From Micromonospora sp. MH99 (GTDB taxonomy: Bacteria; Actinomycetota; Actinomycetes; Mycobacteriales; Micromonosporaceae): DNA of 58,498 nucleotides. Below are positions 34,829-44,844 of this stretch, piece by piece. The position numbers were made by a program, and so were the translations under genes. The DNA is taken from the NCBI RefSeq assembly GCF_021442385.1, contig NZ_MUZA01000038.1, positions 1 through 58,498 of the forward strand, in the 5' to 3' direction. The notes beneath the pieces were generated by a model. It searched no databases and was not told where the DNA came from. It worked only from the letters and a program-made list of their open reading frames with translations. Each line of letters begins with the position of its first letter. The stretch's first letter is position 1.

Positions 34829-34837
34829 CGGGATGTC

Positions 34838-34862
34838 GTTTCGACCGCCCGACCCCGGGTAG
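34838..34862 (+). promoter_or_regulatory. SigB-type promoter of the SRPBCC-alcohol dehydrogenase operon
   Basis: GTTT (34838-34841), a 15-base spacer and GGGTAG (34857-34862) fit the SigB/SigF-type consensus closely. Transcription would begin about 45 bases before the ATG at 34913. It is the best example in the segment. Confidence 0.5.
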
Positions 34863-34912
34863 CGGTGCCGATACGGCAGTCCATCCCCGCGGGACGGGTG
34901 AAGGAGACGAAC

Positions 34913-35551
34913 ATGACCAACAACGGAACGAGGTGGGCGCTGCTCGGTGTCGGCGCGGCGACCGCCGTCGGCGTCGGGCGGGTGGTCGCCCGTCGTCGGC
35001 GTCGCCACCAGCCCGACCGGGAGGACGGCTGGTACGTGGTGCGCCGCGCGGTGACCGTGGACCGGCCCCGGGACGCGGTGATCGGTTTCTGGACCGACCG
35101 CGAGCGGCTGGACCGTGCCCTCGGCGAGTGGGCGAGCGTGGACCAGCTCGACGACCGTCGCTGGCGCTGTGTGGCCCGCGATCCGGCCGGCGGTGGCACC
35201 GAGTGGCGGGCGGAGATCACCGTCGACGAGCCGGGTGCGCTGCGCTGGCGGGTGGAGGACACCTCGACGCCGCAGGAGGGGCGAATCGTGCTGACCGACG
35301 CCCCCCAGGGTCGGGGCACCGAGATCCGCGCCGAACTGCGCTACCGCTCGGGGCCCCTGCGCCGGCTGTTCGGGCTGGTCGGCGGCGACGAGCCGGACCT
35401 GGCGCTGCGGGACACGCTGCGGCGGGTGAAGGCGCTCGTCGAGTGCGGCCAGGTGATCGACACCCGGCGTGACCCGTCCGGCCGGAGCCCGGCCCAGGAG
35501 AGGGCCACCGACCGGATGCGGGAGAAGCTGATGACGGGAGGACGGGCGTGA
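34913..35551 (+). CDS. SRPBCC-family (polyketide cyclase/START-like) protein
   Basis: A 212-residue protein. An N-terminal hydrophobic segment (WALLGVGAATAVGVGRVV) followed by RRRRR may anchor it in the membrane. The SRPBCC fold follows, beginning at WYVVRRAVTVDRPRDAVIGFWTDRERL and ending in a long C-terminal helix. Such folds bind hydrophobic ligands. ATG has AAGGAG upstream. The stop overlaps the GTG of the next gene, so it is coupled with the alcohol dehydrogenase. Confidence 0.82.
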   Translation: MTNNGTRWALLGVGAATAVGVGRVVARRRRRHQPDREDGWYVVRRAVTVDRPRDAVIGFWTDRERLDRALGEWASVDQLDDRRWRCVARDPAGGGTEWRAEITVDEPGALRWRVEDTSTPQEGRIVLTDAPQGRGTEIRAELRYRSGPLRRLFGLVGGDEPDLALRDTLRRVKALVECGQVIDTRRDPSGRSPAQERATDRMREKLMTGGRA

Positions 35552-36717
35552 GGGCGCTCTGTTGGGAAGGCGTCGGAAAGTTGGCCGTCCGGGACGTGCC
35601 GGAGCCGAAGATCCGCGCCGAGGGGGACCTCATCGTCCGGGTGCGGGCCAGCAGCGTGTGCGGTTCGGACCTGCACCTGATCAACGGGTACCTGCCGGCG
35701 ATGCGGCAGGGGGACATCCTCGGCCACGAGTTCATGGGCGAGGTGGTGGAGACCGGTCCCGGCGTACGGCAGCACAAGGTCGGCGACCGGGTGGTGGTCG
35801 GCTCGGTGGTCGCCTGCGGTGGCTGTTGGTACTGCCGGACCGAGCAGTACTCGCTTTGCGACAACTCCAACCCGCAGCCGGTGTTCACGGAGAAGCTGTG
35901 GGGGCACTCGCCGGCCGGCATCCTGGGCTACTCGCACGCGGCGGGTGGCTACGCCGGCTCGCACGCCGAGTACATCCGGGTGCCGTTCGGCGACGTCGGC
36001 GCGTTCGGCGTACCCGAGGGGGTGCCGGACGACTCGGTGGTGTTCGCGTCCGACGCGATGCCCACCGGGTGGATGGCGGCGGACTTCTGCGGCCTCACCG
36101 GCGGTGAGGTGGTCGCCGTCTGGGGCGCGGGCGGCGTCGGTCAGATGGCGGCCCGCTCGGCGCAACTCCTCGGCGCCGAGCGGGTCATCATGATCGACCG
36201 GTTCCCGGACCGGCTGGCCACGGCGGCCGAGCGGGTCGGCGTCGAGACGATCAACTACGCGGACACCGACGTGCTGGAGGCGCTGCGCGAGCTGACCGGC
36301 GGACGCGGGCCGGACGCCTGCATCGAGGCGGTGGGGATGGAGTCGCACGACGTCGGGCCGACCTACGCGTACGACCGGGTGAAGCAGTCCGCCCGGTTGC
36401 AGACCGACCGGCCCACCTCGGTCCGGCAGGCGATCATGGCCTGTCGCAAGGGTGGCACGGTGAGCATCGTCGGGGTGTACGCCGGTCTGGTCGACAAGTT
36501 CCCGCTCGGCGCGGCCATGAACAAGGCCCTGGTGCTGCGGATGGGGCAGATGCACGCGCAGCGCTACATCCCCATGCTGCTCGACCGGCTGGCCGCTGGT
36601 GAGATCGACCCCGGCTACCTGGCCACCCACCCGATCTCCCTGGAAGAGGGTGCCCGGGGCTACGAGCTGTTCGAGAAGAAGCAGGACGGCTGTCTCCGAA
36701 GCGTCCTGCACCCCTGA
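35548..36717 (+). CDS. Zinc-dependent alcohol dehydrogenase (FDH-like)
   Basis: Cytoplasmic medium-chain dehydrogenase of 389 residues, oxidising an alcohol or hemithioacetal with NAD(P). Catalytic zinc ligands are Cys38, His60 and Glu61 (VCGSDLH; GHEFMGEVV). Structural zinc ligands are Cys90, Cys93, Cys96 and Cys104. The nucleotide site is GAGGVGQMAA. The long form with an insertion after the structural zinc site resembles glutathione-independent or thiol-dependent formaldehyde dehydrogenases, but the substrate is not certain. It is coupled to the SRPBCC gene (GTGA) and likely shares its stress-type promoter. Confidence 0.9.
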   Translation: MRALCWEGVGKLAVRDVPEPKIRAEGDLIVRVRASSVCGSDLHLINGYLPAMRQGDILGHEFMGEVVETGPGVRQHKVGDRVVVGSVVACGGCWYCRTEQYSLCDNSNPQPVFTEKLWGHSPAGILGYSHAAGGYAGSHAEYIRVPFGDVGAFGVPEGVPDDSVVFASDAMPTGWMAADFCGLTGGEVVAVWGAGGVGQMAARSAQLLGAERVIMIDRFPDRLATAAERVGVETINYADTDVLEALRELTGGRGPDACIEAVGMESHDVGPTYAYDRVKQSARLQTDRPTSVRQAIMACRKGGTVSIVGVYAGLVDKFPLGAAMNKALVLRMGQMHAQRYIPMLLDRLAAGEIDPGYLATHPISLEEGARGYELFEKKQDGCLRSVLHP

Positions 36718-36727
36718 CCCGTCGCCA

Positions 36728-36769
36728 ACCCCGTCCCGTCGACGCCCCGTCGCACCGGCGGGACGGGGT
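36728..36769. terminator. Terminator between convergent dehydrogenase and P450 genes
   Basis: ACCCCGTCCCG (36728-36738) pairs perfectly with 36759-36769. It starts 11 bases after the dehydrogenase stop and ends at the P450 stop codon. Confidence 0.6.
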
Positions 36770-38013
36770 CAGGCGCGGCGGACGTTGGTGAGCGTCAGTC
36801 CGCTGGGCGGCAGCGCGGGCATGCGCCGCAGGTCCAGGGTCAGGTCCTGCGGCGGGACCTCGTAGCGCATGCCGCCGGTCAGGTGGGTGACCGCCCGCTT
36901 CATGAGGTCGATGGTGATCCACTCGCCGGCGCAGCGGTGCCCGGCGGTGTAGTCGCCGCCGCCCTGCGGGACCAGTTCGAACGGGTCCACCCGGCGGCCG
37001 GCGAACCGCTCGGGACGGAACAGCTCCGGCTCGGGCCAGATCGCCGGGTGGTGGTTGGTGCCGTAGAGGTCGAGCAGCACCCGGCGTCCGCGTGGGAAGT
37101 GGTGGCCCTCCCAGTCGAACGAGCGCCGGACCCGGGCGGCGGCCATCGGAAAGAACGGGTAGTAGCGACGTACCTCCTGGACGAACTGCTCGGTGGCCTC
37201 GTCGTCGCCGTCGACCCGCTCCCGCCAGCCGGGATGGTCGCGCAGGGCGAGCGCGGCGAAGACGATGTACCGGTCCACGGCGACCACCGGGCGCAGCAGG
37301 TTGAGCAGTTCGACGGCGGCGATGCGGCGGGGGAGCAGCGCCCCGCTCGCGTCGCGGTGCTCGGACACGATCTCCAACGGGCTGCCGACGGGCGCCGGGT
37401 GGATGCCGGTGCGGGCCCGTTCGACGAGGTCGCCGATCCAGCGCTCGGCGCGACGGCGGGCGAAGAGGCCCCGCCAGTGCCGGGGGCCGACGACCGCCGG
37501 GCCCTCGATCATGGCGTGCAGTTCGACCGCGCGTCGGTTGACCTGCGAGCTGGCCAGCGGCACCCCCGCCCACGCGCAGACCGCCCGGGTCAGCAGGCGG
37601 CCCAGCTCGTCGTAGAGCGGCACCGGCCCGGCCGCCTCCCACGCGGGGATCCGCGCCCGCCACTCGTCGTCGAAGAGCTGCCCGAGGCGCTGGATGGCCG
37701 CCGGCGTCATGATCGACATGAACATGGCCTTGCGGTCGGAGTGCGCCGATCCGTCCAGCCCCTGCACGCCACCCCGGCCGGTGAGCGTCCGCTGCACCCG
37801 CAGGGGCATCGCGCTGTCCCGCTGGAAGCGTTCGCTGTCGTAGAACAGCATCGCCGCCGGCCGGCCCCGCAGGCAGATGGTCGGTGCGAGCAGGATCCGG
37901 GCCTGGAAGACATCGCTGCCGTACCGCTCGCAGCGCTCACCGATGAACCGGTAGCCGGAGCGCAGCAGCGCGAGGGTGCTGTCCGGCGTGCGGTCGGCCG
38001 GCATGGTCGCCAT
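36769..38013 (-). CDS. CYP152-family cytochrome P450 peroxygenase
   Basis: Haem enzyme of 414 residues. The haem-binding block QGGGDYTAGHRCAGEWITI (ligand Cys361) and the I-helix pair Arg241-Pro242 (LLRPVVAVDRYIVF) are the hallmarks of CYP152 fatty-acid peroxygenases. These use hydrogen peroxide directly and bind the substrate carboxylate through the arginine. Their counterparts in Bacillus BS-beta are Arg242, Pro243 and Cys363. At the residue separating hydroxylases from the OleT decarboxylase, this protein has Gln84 (VQGLDG), as BS-beta has Gln85, so alpha/beta hydroxylation is predicted. ATG with GAGGAG upstream. No redox partner gene is adjacent, which fits. Confidence 0.92.
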   Translation of the reverse strand: MATMPADRTPDSTLALLRSGYRFIGERCERYGSDVFQARILLAPTICLRGRPAAMLFYDSERFQRDSAMPLRVQRTLTGRGGVQGLDGSAHSDRKAMFMSIMTPAAIQRLGQLFDDEWRARIPAWEAAGPVPLYDELGRLLTRAVCAWAGVPLASSQVNRRAVELHAMIEGPAVVGPRHWRGLFARRRAERWIGDLVERARTGIHPAPVGSPLEIVSEHRDASGALLPRRIAAVELLNLLRPVVAVDRYIVFAALALRDHPGWRERVDGDDEATEQFVQEVRRYYPFFPMAAARVRRSFDWEGHHFPRGRRVLLDLYGTNHHPAIWPEPELFRPERFAGRRVDPFELVPQGGGDYTAGHRCAGEWITIDLMKRAVTHLTGGMRYEVPPQDLTLDLRRMPALPPSGLTLTNVRRA

Positions 38014-38062
38014 CGGGGTCTCCTCGGGTGCGGGCGGTGGCCGGCGTCGCCGTCGCGCTGGT

Positions 38063-38087
38063 CTACCCGTGTCGCCGCCGCTGAATC
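38063..38087 (-). promoter_or_regulatory. Candidate SigB-type promoter of the P450 gene
   Basis: On the minus strand GATT (38084-38087), 15 bases and GGGTAG (38063-38068). This would give a leader of about 42 bases before the ATG at 38013. Confidence 0.4.
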
Positions 38088-38231
38088 CCCGCGGCGACAG
38101 CGCGTTGGCTGGCCCCTCCCACGGGCGGCGGAACCTGGTTGGCTGGCTGGTGGGACCGCCGTGCGCCGGCAGCACCGGTCAGCCGGTCCGGTCCTCGGTG
38201 GGCCGATGGCCACGACCACGGGGAGGGCGAG

Positions 38232-38621
38232 ATGCACGACAACAGGTCGCCGCACTGGCGGCAACGGCGGGCGGTCGCGGCGACGGGCGCGGATCGTGGC
38301 CTGCGTCCACTCATCGGCCCGCCCGGCCGGCCGACGAGACCGCGCCGGTTCTTCACCGTGCACCTGGGGTTCACCGCGCCGGACGCGGCCGACGCCCGCG
38401 AGCAGGCGGTGACGTACGCGGAGGCGCTGAGCCTGCTTCGTCCGGAGGTGGCCCTCGGCGCGGCGGCCCTGTCGCCGGCCGACGCGTGGCACCGGGCCGA
38501 GCGGCTGTTCTGTGGCGCGGTCGGCCCGGACGGGGAGCGCTGCGTCGATGTCGCCGAGCATCCCGGCTTCCACCACGCGCCGGGTCCCGGCGGTCTCGGC
38601 TGGGGCGACGGTGACGCCTGA
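38232..38621 (+). CDS. Hypothetical small protein with Cys/His cluster
   Basis: A 129-residue protein I do not recognise. An Arg-rich N-terminus (about 1-40) precedes a predicted helical region (APDAADAREQAVTYAEALSLL). The C-terminal part holds Cys94, Cys104, His110, His114 and His115, which could bind a metal. ATG follows GGGAGGGCG closely. Codon use is normal for the genome, so it is probably expressed. It is convergent with the DUF397 gene. Confidence 0.65.
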   Translation: MHDNRSPHWRQRRAVAATGADRGLRPLIGPPGRPTRPRRFFTVHLGFTAPDAADAREQAVTYAEALSLLRPEVALGAAALSPADAWHRAERLFCGAVGPDGERCVDVAEHPGFHHAPGPGGLGWGDGDA

Positions 38622-38627
38622 CCTGGC

Positions 38628-38662
38628 GTCGCGGGTGGCGGTCGATCCACGCCACCCGCGAC
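38628..38662. terminator. Terminator between convergent small genes
   Basis: A perfect 13-bp stem (38628-38640 with 38650-38662) with a nine-base loop, between the hypothetical and DUF397 genes. Confidence 0.65.
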
Positions 38663-38672
38663 CGCCGGGCGA

Positions 38673-38891
38673 TCAGTCCAGGTCGAACTCGCCGTCCTGC
38701 GCACCGGCGACGAAGGCGTCCCACTCGGCCTGGGTGAAGACGAGCACCGGGCCCTCCGGCTCGGCGGAGTTGCGCATCCCGATCAGATCGTCGACGAACG
38801 CGACCTCGACGGCGCTCTCCGAGGTGTCCCCCTCGGCCCGTTGCCAGACGGCCCGGGAGAGGTCGAAGTCGCCCTTGGGGTGCTGCGCCAT
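38673..38891 (-). CDS. DUF397 domain protein (orphan)
   Basis: A 72-residue acidic protein. The DUF397 pattern is seen as SRAVWQRAEGD, VEVAFVDDLIGMRNSAEPEGPVLVFTQAEWDAFVAGAQDGEFDL. Most DUF397 genes in actinomycetes sit next to an XRE/DUF5753 regulator, and relatives such as BldB-type partners act in developmental control. No such regulator is near here. ATG with GGAGGAAA upstream. A TATCCT -10 element (38950-38955, minus strand) fits its promoter. Divergent from pepN. Confidence 0.85.
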   Translation of the reverse strand: MAQHPKGDFDLSRAVWQRAEGDTSESAVEVAFVDDLIGMRNSAEPEGPVLVFTQAEWDAFVAGAQDGEFDLD

Positions 38892-38949
38892 GGTTCTTTC
38901 CTCCAGTGCGGGGGCCGTCTGGGGATCGCGTGCCGATCCCCATCGGGCA

Positions 38950-38955
38950 GGATAA
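38950..38955 (-). promoter_or_regulatory. -10 element of the DUF397 gene
   Basis: TATCCT on the minus strand predicts transcription from about 38943, some 50 bases before the ATG. It overlaps the region in front of the pepN start, so the two genes may influence each other. Confidence 0.4.
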
Positions 38956-38959
38956 GCGG

Positions 38960-41476
<2,517 letters not shown>

Positions 41477-41528
41477 GGCGGGTCACGGCGGCAGCCCGAG
41501 GTCGTCCCGCCGGAGCGTTTCGGCGCCG

Positions 41529-41565
41529 GCCGGGCGCGGGGTGGCCTGTCCACCCCGCGCCCGGC
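41529..41565. terminator. Terminator between pepN and the flavin monooxygenase
   Basis: A perfect 16-bp GC-rich stem (41529-41544 with 41550-41565) and five-base loop, between the convergent gene ends. Confidence 0.75.
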
Positions 41566-41567
41566 GG

Positions 41568-42782
41568 TCAGCGCAGCGCGGGCTCCGCCGTCACGGGGGC
41601 GTCGAAGTCGATGACGTGGCGCTGCTCGTGGGCGATGGTCCGCTCCGGGTCCATCGCCGTGCGCACGAGCAGCGGCATCAGCAGCGGCATCAGCGTCCGC
41701 GCGACCGGTCCCGGGGCCTTGGTGTGGTTGATCCGGGCCGCGCGGGCGGCGACCTTCTCGACCCGGGTGCGGCGCAGTCGCACGTACGCGTCGAACGCGG
41801 ACGCCACGTCGGGCAGGTCCCGCAGGCAGCGGGCGAGCTGCACCCCGCTCTCGATGGCGAGCGAGGCGCCCTGCCCGGAGCTGTTCGACGGCGCGTGCGC
41901 CGCGTCGCCGACCAGCACCATCCGCCCCCGGTGCCAGTGCGGCACCGGCGGCATGATCTGCAACGACCCGACGGCCTGGAGTTCGGCGGCGCTGCTGGTG
42001 GCCATCAGCTGCCCGCCCGGGTCGTCGTCGCCGTAGGTCCCGCGCAGCGTGTCCAGCCACTGTTCGGCCGGCACCGCGCGGGCCTCGACGAGGCTCATCG
42101 GCCGCTGCTGCGGCAGGTTGGCCCCCCAGCGGGTGCCGCCGCCGGGCTCCGGCCAGTACAGGTAGTAGCCGCGTCGGCCGAACGCGAACGTCATCGTGCC
42201 CGCCTCGGCGTCCACCTCGTGCCGGGCGACCGCCTCGAAGCCGAGCAGCCCGGTGAACCGGGGGCCGGGCGCGGCCGGGTCGATGAGGCCACGGACCGTG
42301 GACCGGATGCCGTCCGCGCCGACCAGGACGTCGGCGGTGGCCGTGCTGCCGTCCTCGAAGCGCGCGGTCACGCCGCTGTCGGTCTGCTCGACGGCGACCA
42401 GCCGCCGCCCGTACGCGAAGGCGACGCCCTCGGCGACCGCCCGGTCGTGCAGCACGCGGTGCAGCTCGGCCCGGTGCACCACGCGCAGCGGCGGCACTCC
42501 GGCCAACGTGGGCAGGTCGATGCGCCGACGGCCGACGGCCATGACGGTGCGGTGCATTCCGGTGGCGATCGCCGTCACCGCCTCGTCCGCGCCGACGGCC
42601 CGTAGTGCCGCCACGCCGTTGGGCGCGAGCGCGAGGGTGCCGCCGATGCCGCCCACTCCGGCGGCGGTGGCCGGGTACGCCTCGTGAACGGTGGCGGTGA
42701 TGCCGGCGCGGTGCAGCGCGAGCGCCGTCACCGGGCCGGCGATGCCGCCGCCGATGACGATCGCGGTTCGTGCCGTGGTCAT
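41568..42782 (-). CDS. FAD-dependent aromatic-type monooxygenase
   Basis: Cytoplasmic flavoprotein of 404 residues, group A monooxygenase using FAD and NAD(P)H. The dinucleotide motif GGGIAGPVTALAL starts near residue 11. The DG-type motif VLVGADGIRSTVRG and the second FAD motif GDAAHAPSNSSGQGASLAIE are present. This class hydroxylates aromatic compounds or inactivates antibiotics such as tetracyclines or rifamycins; the substrate is unknown. ATG start. The PadR regulator lies upstream on the same strand and may control it. Confidence 0.88.
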   Translation of the reverse strand: MTTARTAIVIGGGIAGPVTALALHRAGITATVHEAYPATAAGVGGIGGTLALAPNGVAALRAVGADEAVTAIATGMHRTVMAVGRRRIDLPTLAGVPPLRVVHRAELHRVLHDRAVAEGVAFAYGRRLVAVEQTDSGVTARFEDGSTATADVLVGADGIRSTVRGLIDPAAPGPRFTGLLGFEAVARHEVDAEAGTMTFAFGRRGYYLYWPEPGGGTRWGANLPQQRPMSLVEARAVPAEQWLDTLRGTYGDDDPGGQLMATSSAAELQAVGSLQIMPPVPHWHRGRMVLVGDAAHAPSNSSGQGASLAIESGVQLARCLRDLPDVASAFDAYVRLRRTRVEKVAARAARINHTKAPGPVARTLMPLLMPLLVRTAMDPERTIAHEQRHVIDFDAPVTAEPALR

Positions 42783-42900
42783 GTTCTCTCCCTGGGTGTC
42801 GTCGGGTGCGTGCGTACGAACCGACCTGGGAGGGAACCCGGTTATCCTCGTGCTTGCCGCTTCGGGCCGGGTGCCTGCTCAGGTGTCGGTTCGAGGTAGG

Positions 42901-42934
42901 GCTCCGGCGGGGTGTTGGCGCACCCCGCCGGAGC
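42901..42934 (-). terminator. Terminator after the PadR gene
   Basis: GCTCCGGCGGGGTG (42901-42914) pairs perfectly with 42921-42934. It begins 8 bases after the PadR stop in the direction of transcription and separates it from the monooxygenase. Confidence 0.65.
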
Positions 42935-42941
42935 TGTCTTC

Positions 42942-43601
42942 TCAGTCGGCGTTGTCGGGGTCGCTGCTGGTCCTCTCGGCCAGCTCGGTCAGCTCGGCCG
43001 GCATCTCGCCGGTCTCGTGGAAGGCCCGCCACGTGTCCAGCCCCGGGTAGCTGCCCGAGGTCAGCTCGGCGAGCAGGGCCCGCAGCCAGGTCGTCTCCGC
43101 GGCGCGCATGGCCAGGTCGTACTCCGACTCGACCAGGAACAGCCGGGGGATCTCCCGCAGATGGGCGTCGAGCGTCTCGCGGTCCCGGTGAAGCGCGTCG
43201 TCCAGCCGGTCGAGTCGCTGCCGGAGCAGGTCGATGGCCTCGTCGGGATGCAGGGCGGCGAGGACGGACAGGCCGGCCCGGAAGCGGGGATGCTCCGGCA
43301 TTGGCGTGGCGACCAGCTCACGCGCCCAGTCGACAAGCTCGGCCCGCCCCGCGTCGGTGATCCGGTAGACGGTGCGTTCCGGACGTCGGCCCTCGCGGAC
43401 GCTCTCCACTGCGGCGATCAACTGGTGCTTCTCCATGTTGCGGATGACCGTGTAGAAGGAGCCCCACTTGATCTCCATGTCCTGGTCCTTGCCCCGGGCG
43501 CGCAGGGTGCTGGCCATCTCGTAGGGGTGCATGGGCCGCTGGACGAGGGCAGAGAGCACGGCCAGTGCCAGCAGGTTGCCGACCTTGCGCCGCTTCGACA
43601 T
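42942..43601 (-). CDS. PadR-family transcriptional regulator
   Basis: A 219-residue DNA-binding protein. The PadR winged helix covers about 1-90 (LLALAVLSALVQRPMHPYEMASTL, then WGSFYTVIRNMEKHQLI and the wing RRPERTVYRITDAGR). A longer C-terminal helical domain for dimerisation follows. PadR proteins sense phenolics, drugs or stress and usually repress a neighbouring gene and themselves. A repeated TACTCG operator lies before its start. Likely targets are itself, the downstream monooxygenase and perhaps nadD. Confidence 0.9.
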   Translation of the reverse strand: MSKRRKVGNLLALAVLSALVQRPMHPYEMASTLRARGKDQDMEIKWGSFYTVIRNMEKHQLIAAVESVREGRRPERTVYRITDAGRAELVDWARELVATPMPEHPRFRAGLSVLAALHPDEAIDLLRQRLDRLDDALHRDRETLDAHLREIPRLFLVESEYDLAMRAAETTWLRALLAELTSGSYPGLDTWRAFHETGEMPAELTELAERTSSDPDNAD

Positions 43602-43611
43602 GACGTCCCCT

Positions 43612-43641
43612 TACTCGCTGACGACTACTCGCAGACGAGTA
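43612..43641. promoter_or_regulatory. Candidate PadR operator
   Basis: TACTCG-CAGA-CGAGTA (43626-43641) is a perfect inverted repeat. The left half also recurs as a direct repeat 14 bases upstream (TACTCGCTGACGAC against TACTCGCAGACGAG). It lies just before the PadR ATG, in the PadR-nadD divergent region. Confidence 0.55.
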
Positions 43642-43717
43642 TATGCACGGGATCGGCCCCCTGGCGACCCCCCACGCGCCGGCACCGGGCCCTGGCGGCC
43701 TGCCCCGGCGCCCGGCC

Positions 43718-43723
43718 TACGAT
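43718..43723 (+). promoter_or_regulatory. -10 element for leaderless nadD
   Basis: TACGAT lies exactly 12 bases before the GTG at 43730, predicting a leaderless transcript and supporting that start. Confidence 0.55.
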
Positions 43724-43729
43724 CACGGG

Positions 43730-44326
43730 GTGGAGGAAGATATCCGGCGGATCGGGATCATGGGCGGCACCTTCGACCCGATCCACCACGGGCACCTCGT
43801 CGCGGCCAGTGAGGTTGCCGACCGGTTCGGCCTGGACGAGGTGGTGTTCGTACCGACCGGGCAGCCCTGGCAGAAGGCTGACGAACCGGTCAGCCCCGCC
43901 GAGGACCGGTACCTCATGACTGTCATCGCCACCGCCTCCAACCCCCGGTTCCAGGTCAGCCGGGTCGACATCGACCGCAGCGGCCCGACGTACACGGTCG
44001 ACACCCTGCGCGACCTCCAGGCCGAGTACGGCCCCAAGGTGCAGCTGTTCTTCATCACCGGCGCGGACGCGCTGCAACGCATCCTGTCCTGGAAGGACCT
44101 GGACGAGATCTTCGAACTGGCGCACTTCATCGGGGTGACCCGTCCCGGCTTCCCGCTGACCGACGAGCACCTTCCGGCGGACACGGTCAGCCTGATCCAG
44201 GTGCCCGCGATGTCCATCTCGTCGACCGACTGCCGTGCCCGGGTCGCCCGGGGTGAACCGGTCTGGTATCTGGTGCCCGACGGTGTGGTGCAGTACATCG
44301 CCAAGCGACGCCTCTATCAGCCCTGA
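43730..44326 (+). CDS. nadD: Nicotinate-nucleotide adenylyltransferase
   Basis: Cytoplasmic enzyme (198 aa) forming deamido-NAD from nicotinate mononucleotide and ATP. The nucleotidyltransferase motif GGTFDPIHHGH is at 12-22, and the second motif SISSTDCRARV near the C-terminus corresponds to SSTxIR. An upstream in-frame start exists at 43643, but the GTG at 43730 gives the normal length and matches the leaderless promoter. The nadD-rsfS-gpgP order is the same as in Mycobacterium tuberculosis. Confidence 0.95.
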   Translation: MEEDIRRIGIMGGTFDPIHHGHLVAASEVADRFGLDEVVFVPTGQPWQKADEPVSPAEDRYLMTVIATASNPRFQVSRVDIDRSGPTYTVDTLRDLQAEYGPKVQLFFITGADALQRILSWKDLDEIFELAHFIGVTRPGFPLTDEHLPADTVSLIQVPAMSISSTDCRARVARGEPVWYLVPDGVVQYIAKRRLYQP

Positions 44327-44436
44327 TCACGTCCGGTATGCACCGTTCCGTGCGCCTAATCGACCAGAACTGACGGGTCGTGACCTCGCCTGGTGTGAGA
44401 CGCTTGGAGGATCGCACGGTTGATCGAAGGAGAACG

Positions 44437-44844
44437 GTGACAGTTTCCGAACGCGCTCACGAGCTGGCAATCGCCGCCGCCCAGGCCGCCGCCGACAAGA
44501 AGGCGCAGGACATCGCGATCATCGACGTCGGCGACCAGCTCGCCATCACCGACGCGTTCCTGCTCGCCGCCGCCCCCAACGAGCGTCAGGTGCTCGCCAT
44601 CGTCGACGCCATCGAGGAGCGCCTGCTGGAGCTTCCGGAGAAGGCCAAGCCGATCCGGCGCGAGGGTGAGCGTGGCGGCCGCTGGGTGCTGCTCGACTAC
44701 GTCGACATCGTGGTGCACGTCCAGCACACCGAGGAGCGCGAGTTCTACGGGCTCGACCGCCTCTGGAAGGACTGCCCCACCATCCCGTTCGTCGACCGCG
44801 ACCTGGTCGAGGCCGACGCCAGCGGGACCGCCGCAGCCGAATGA
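44437..44844 (+). CDS. rsfS: Ribosomal silencing factor RsfS
   Basis: Protein of 135 residues that binds uL14 and blocks subunit joining when nutrients are low. The family signature is clear: DIAIIDVGDQLAITDAF, GGRWVLLDYVDIVVHVQ and REFYGLDRLW. GTG start with GAAGGAG about five bases upstream. The stop overlaps the ATG of the next gene (ATGA). Confidence 0.95.
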   Translation: MTVSERAHELAIAAAQAAADKKAQDIAIIDVGDQLAITDAFLLAAAPNERQVLAIVDAIEERLLELPEKAKPIRREGERGGRWVLLDYVDIVVHVQHTEEREFYGLDRLWKDCPTIPFVDRDLVEADASGTAAAE

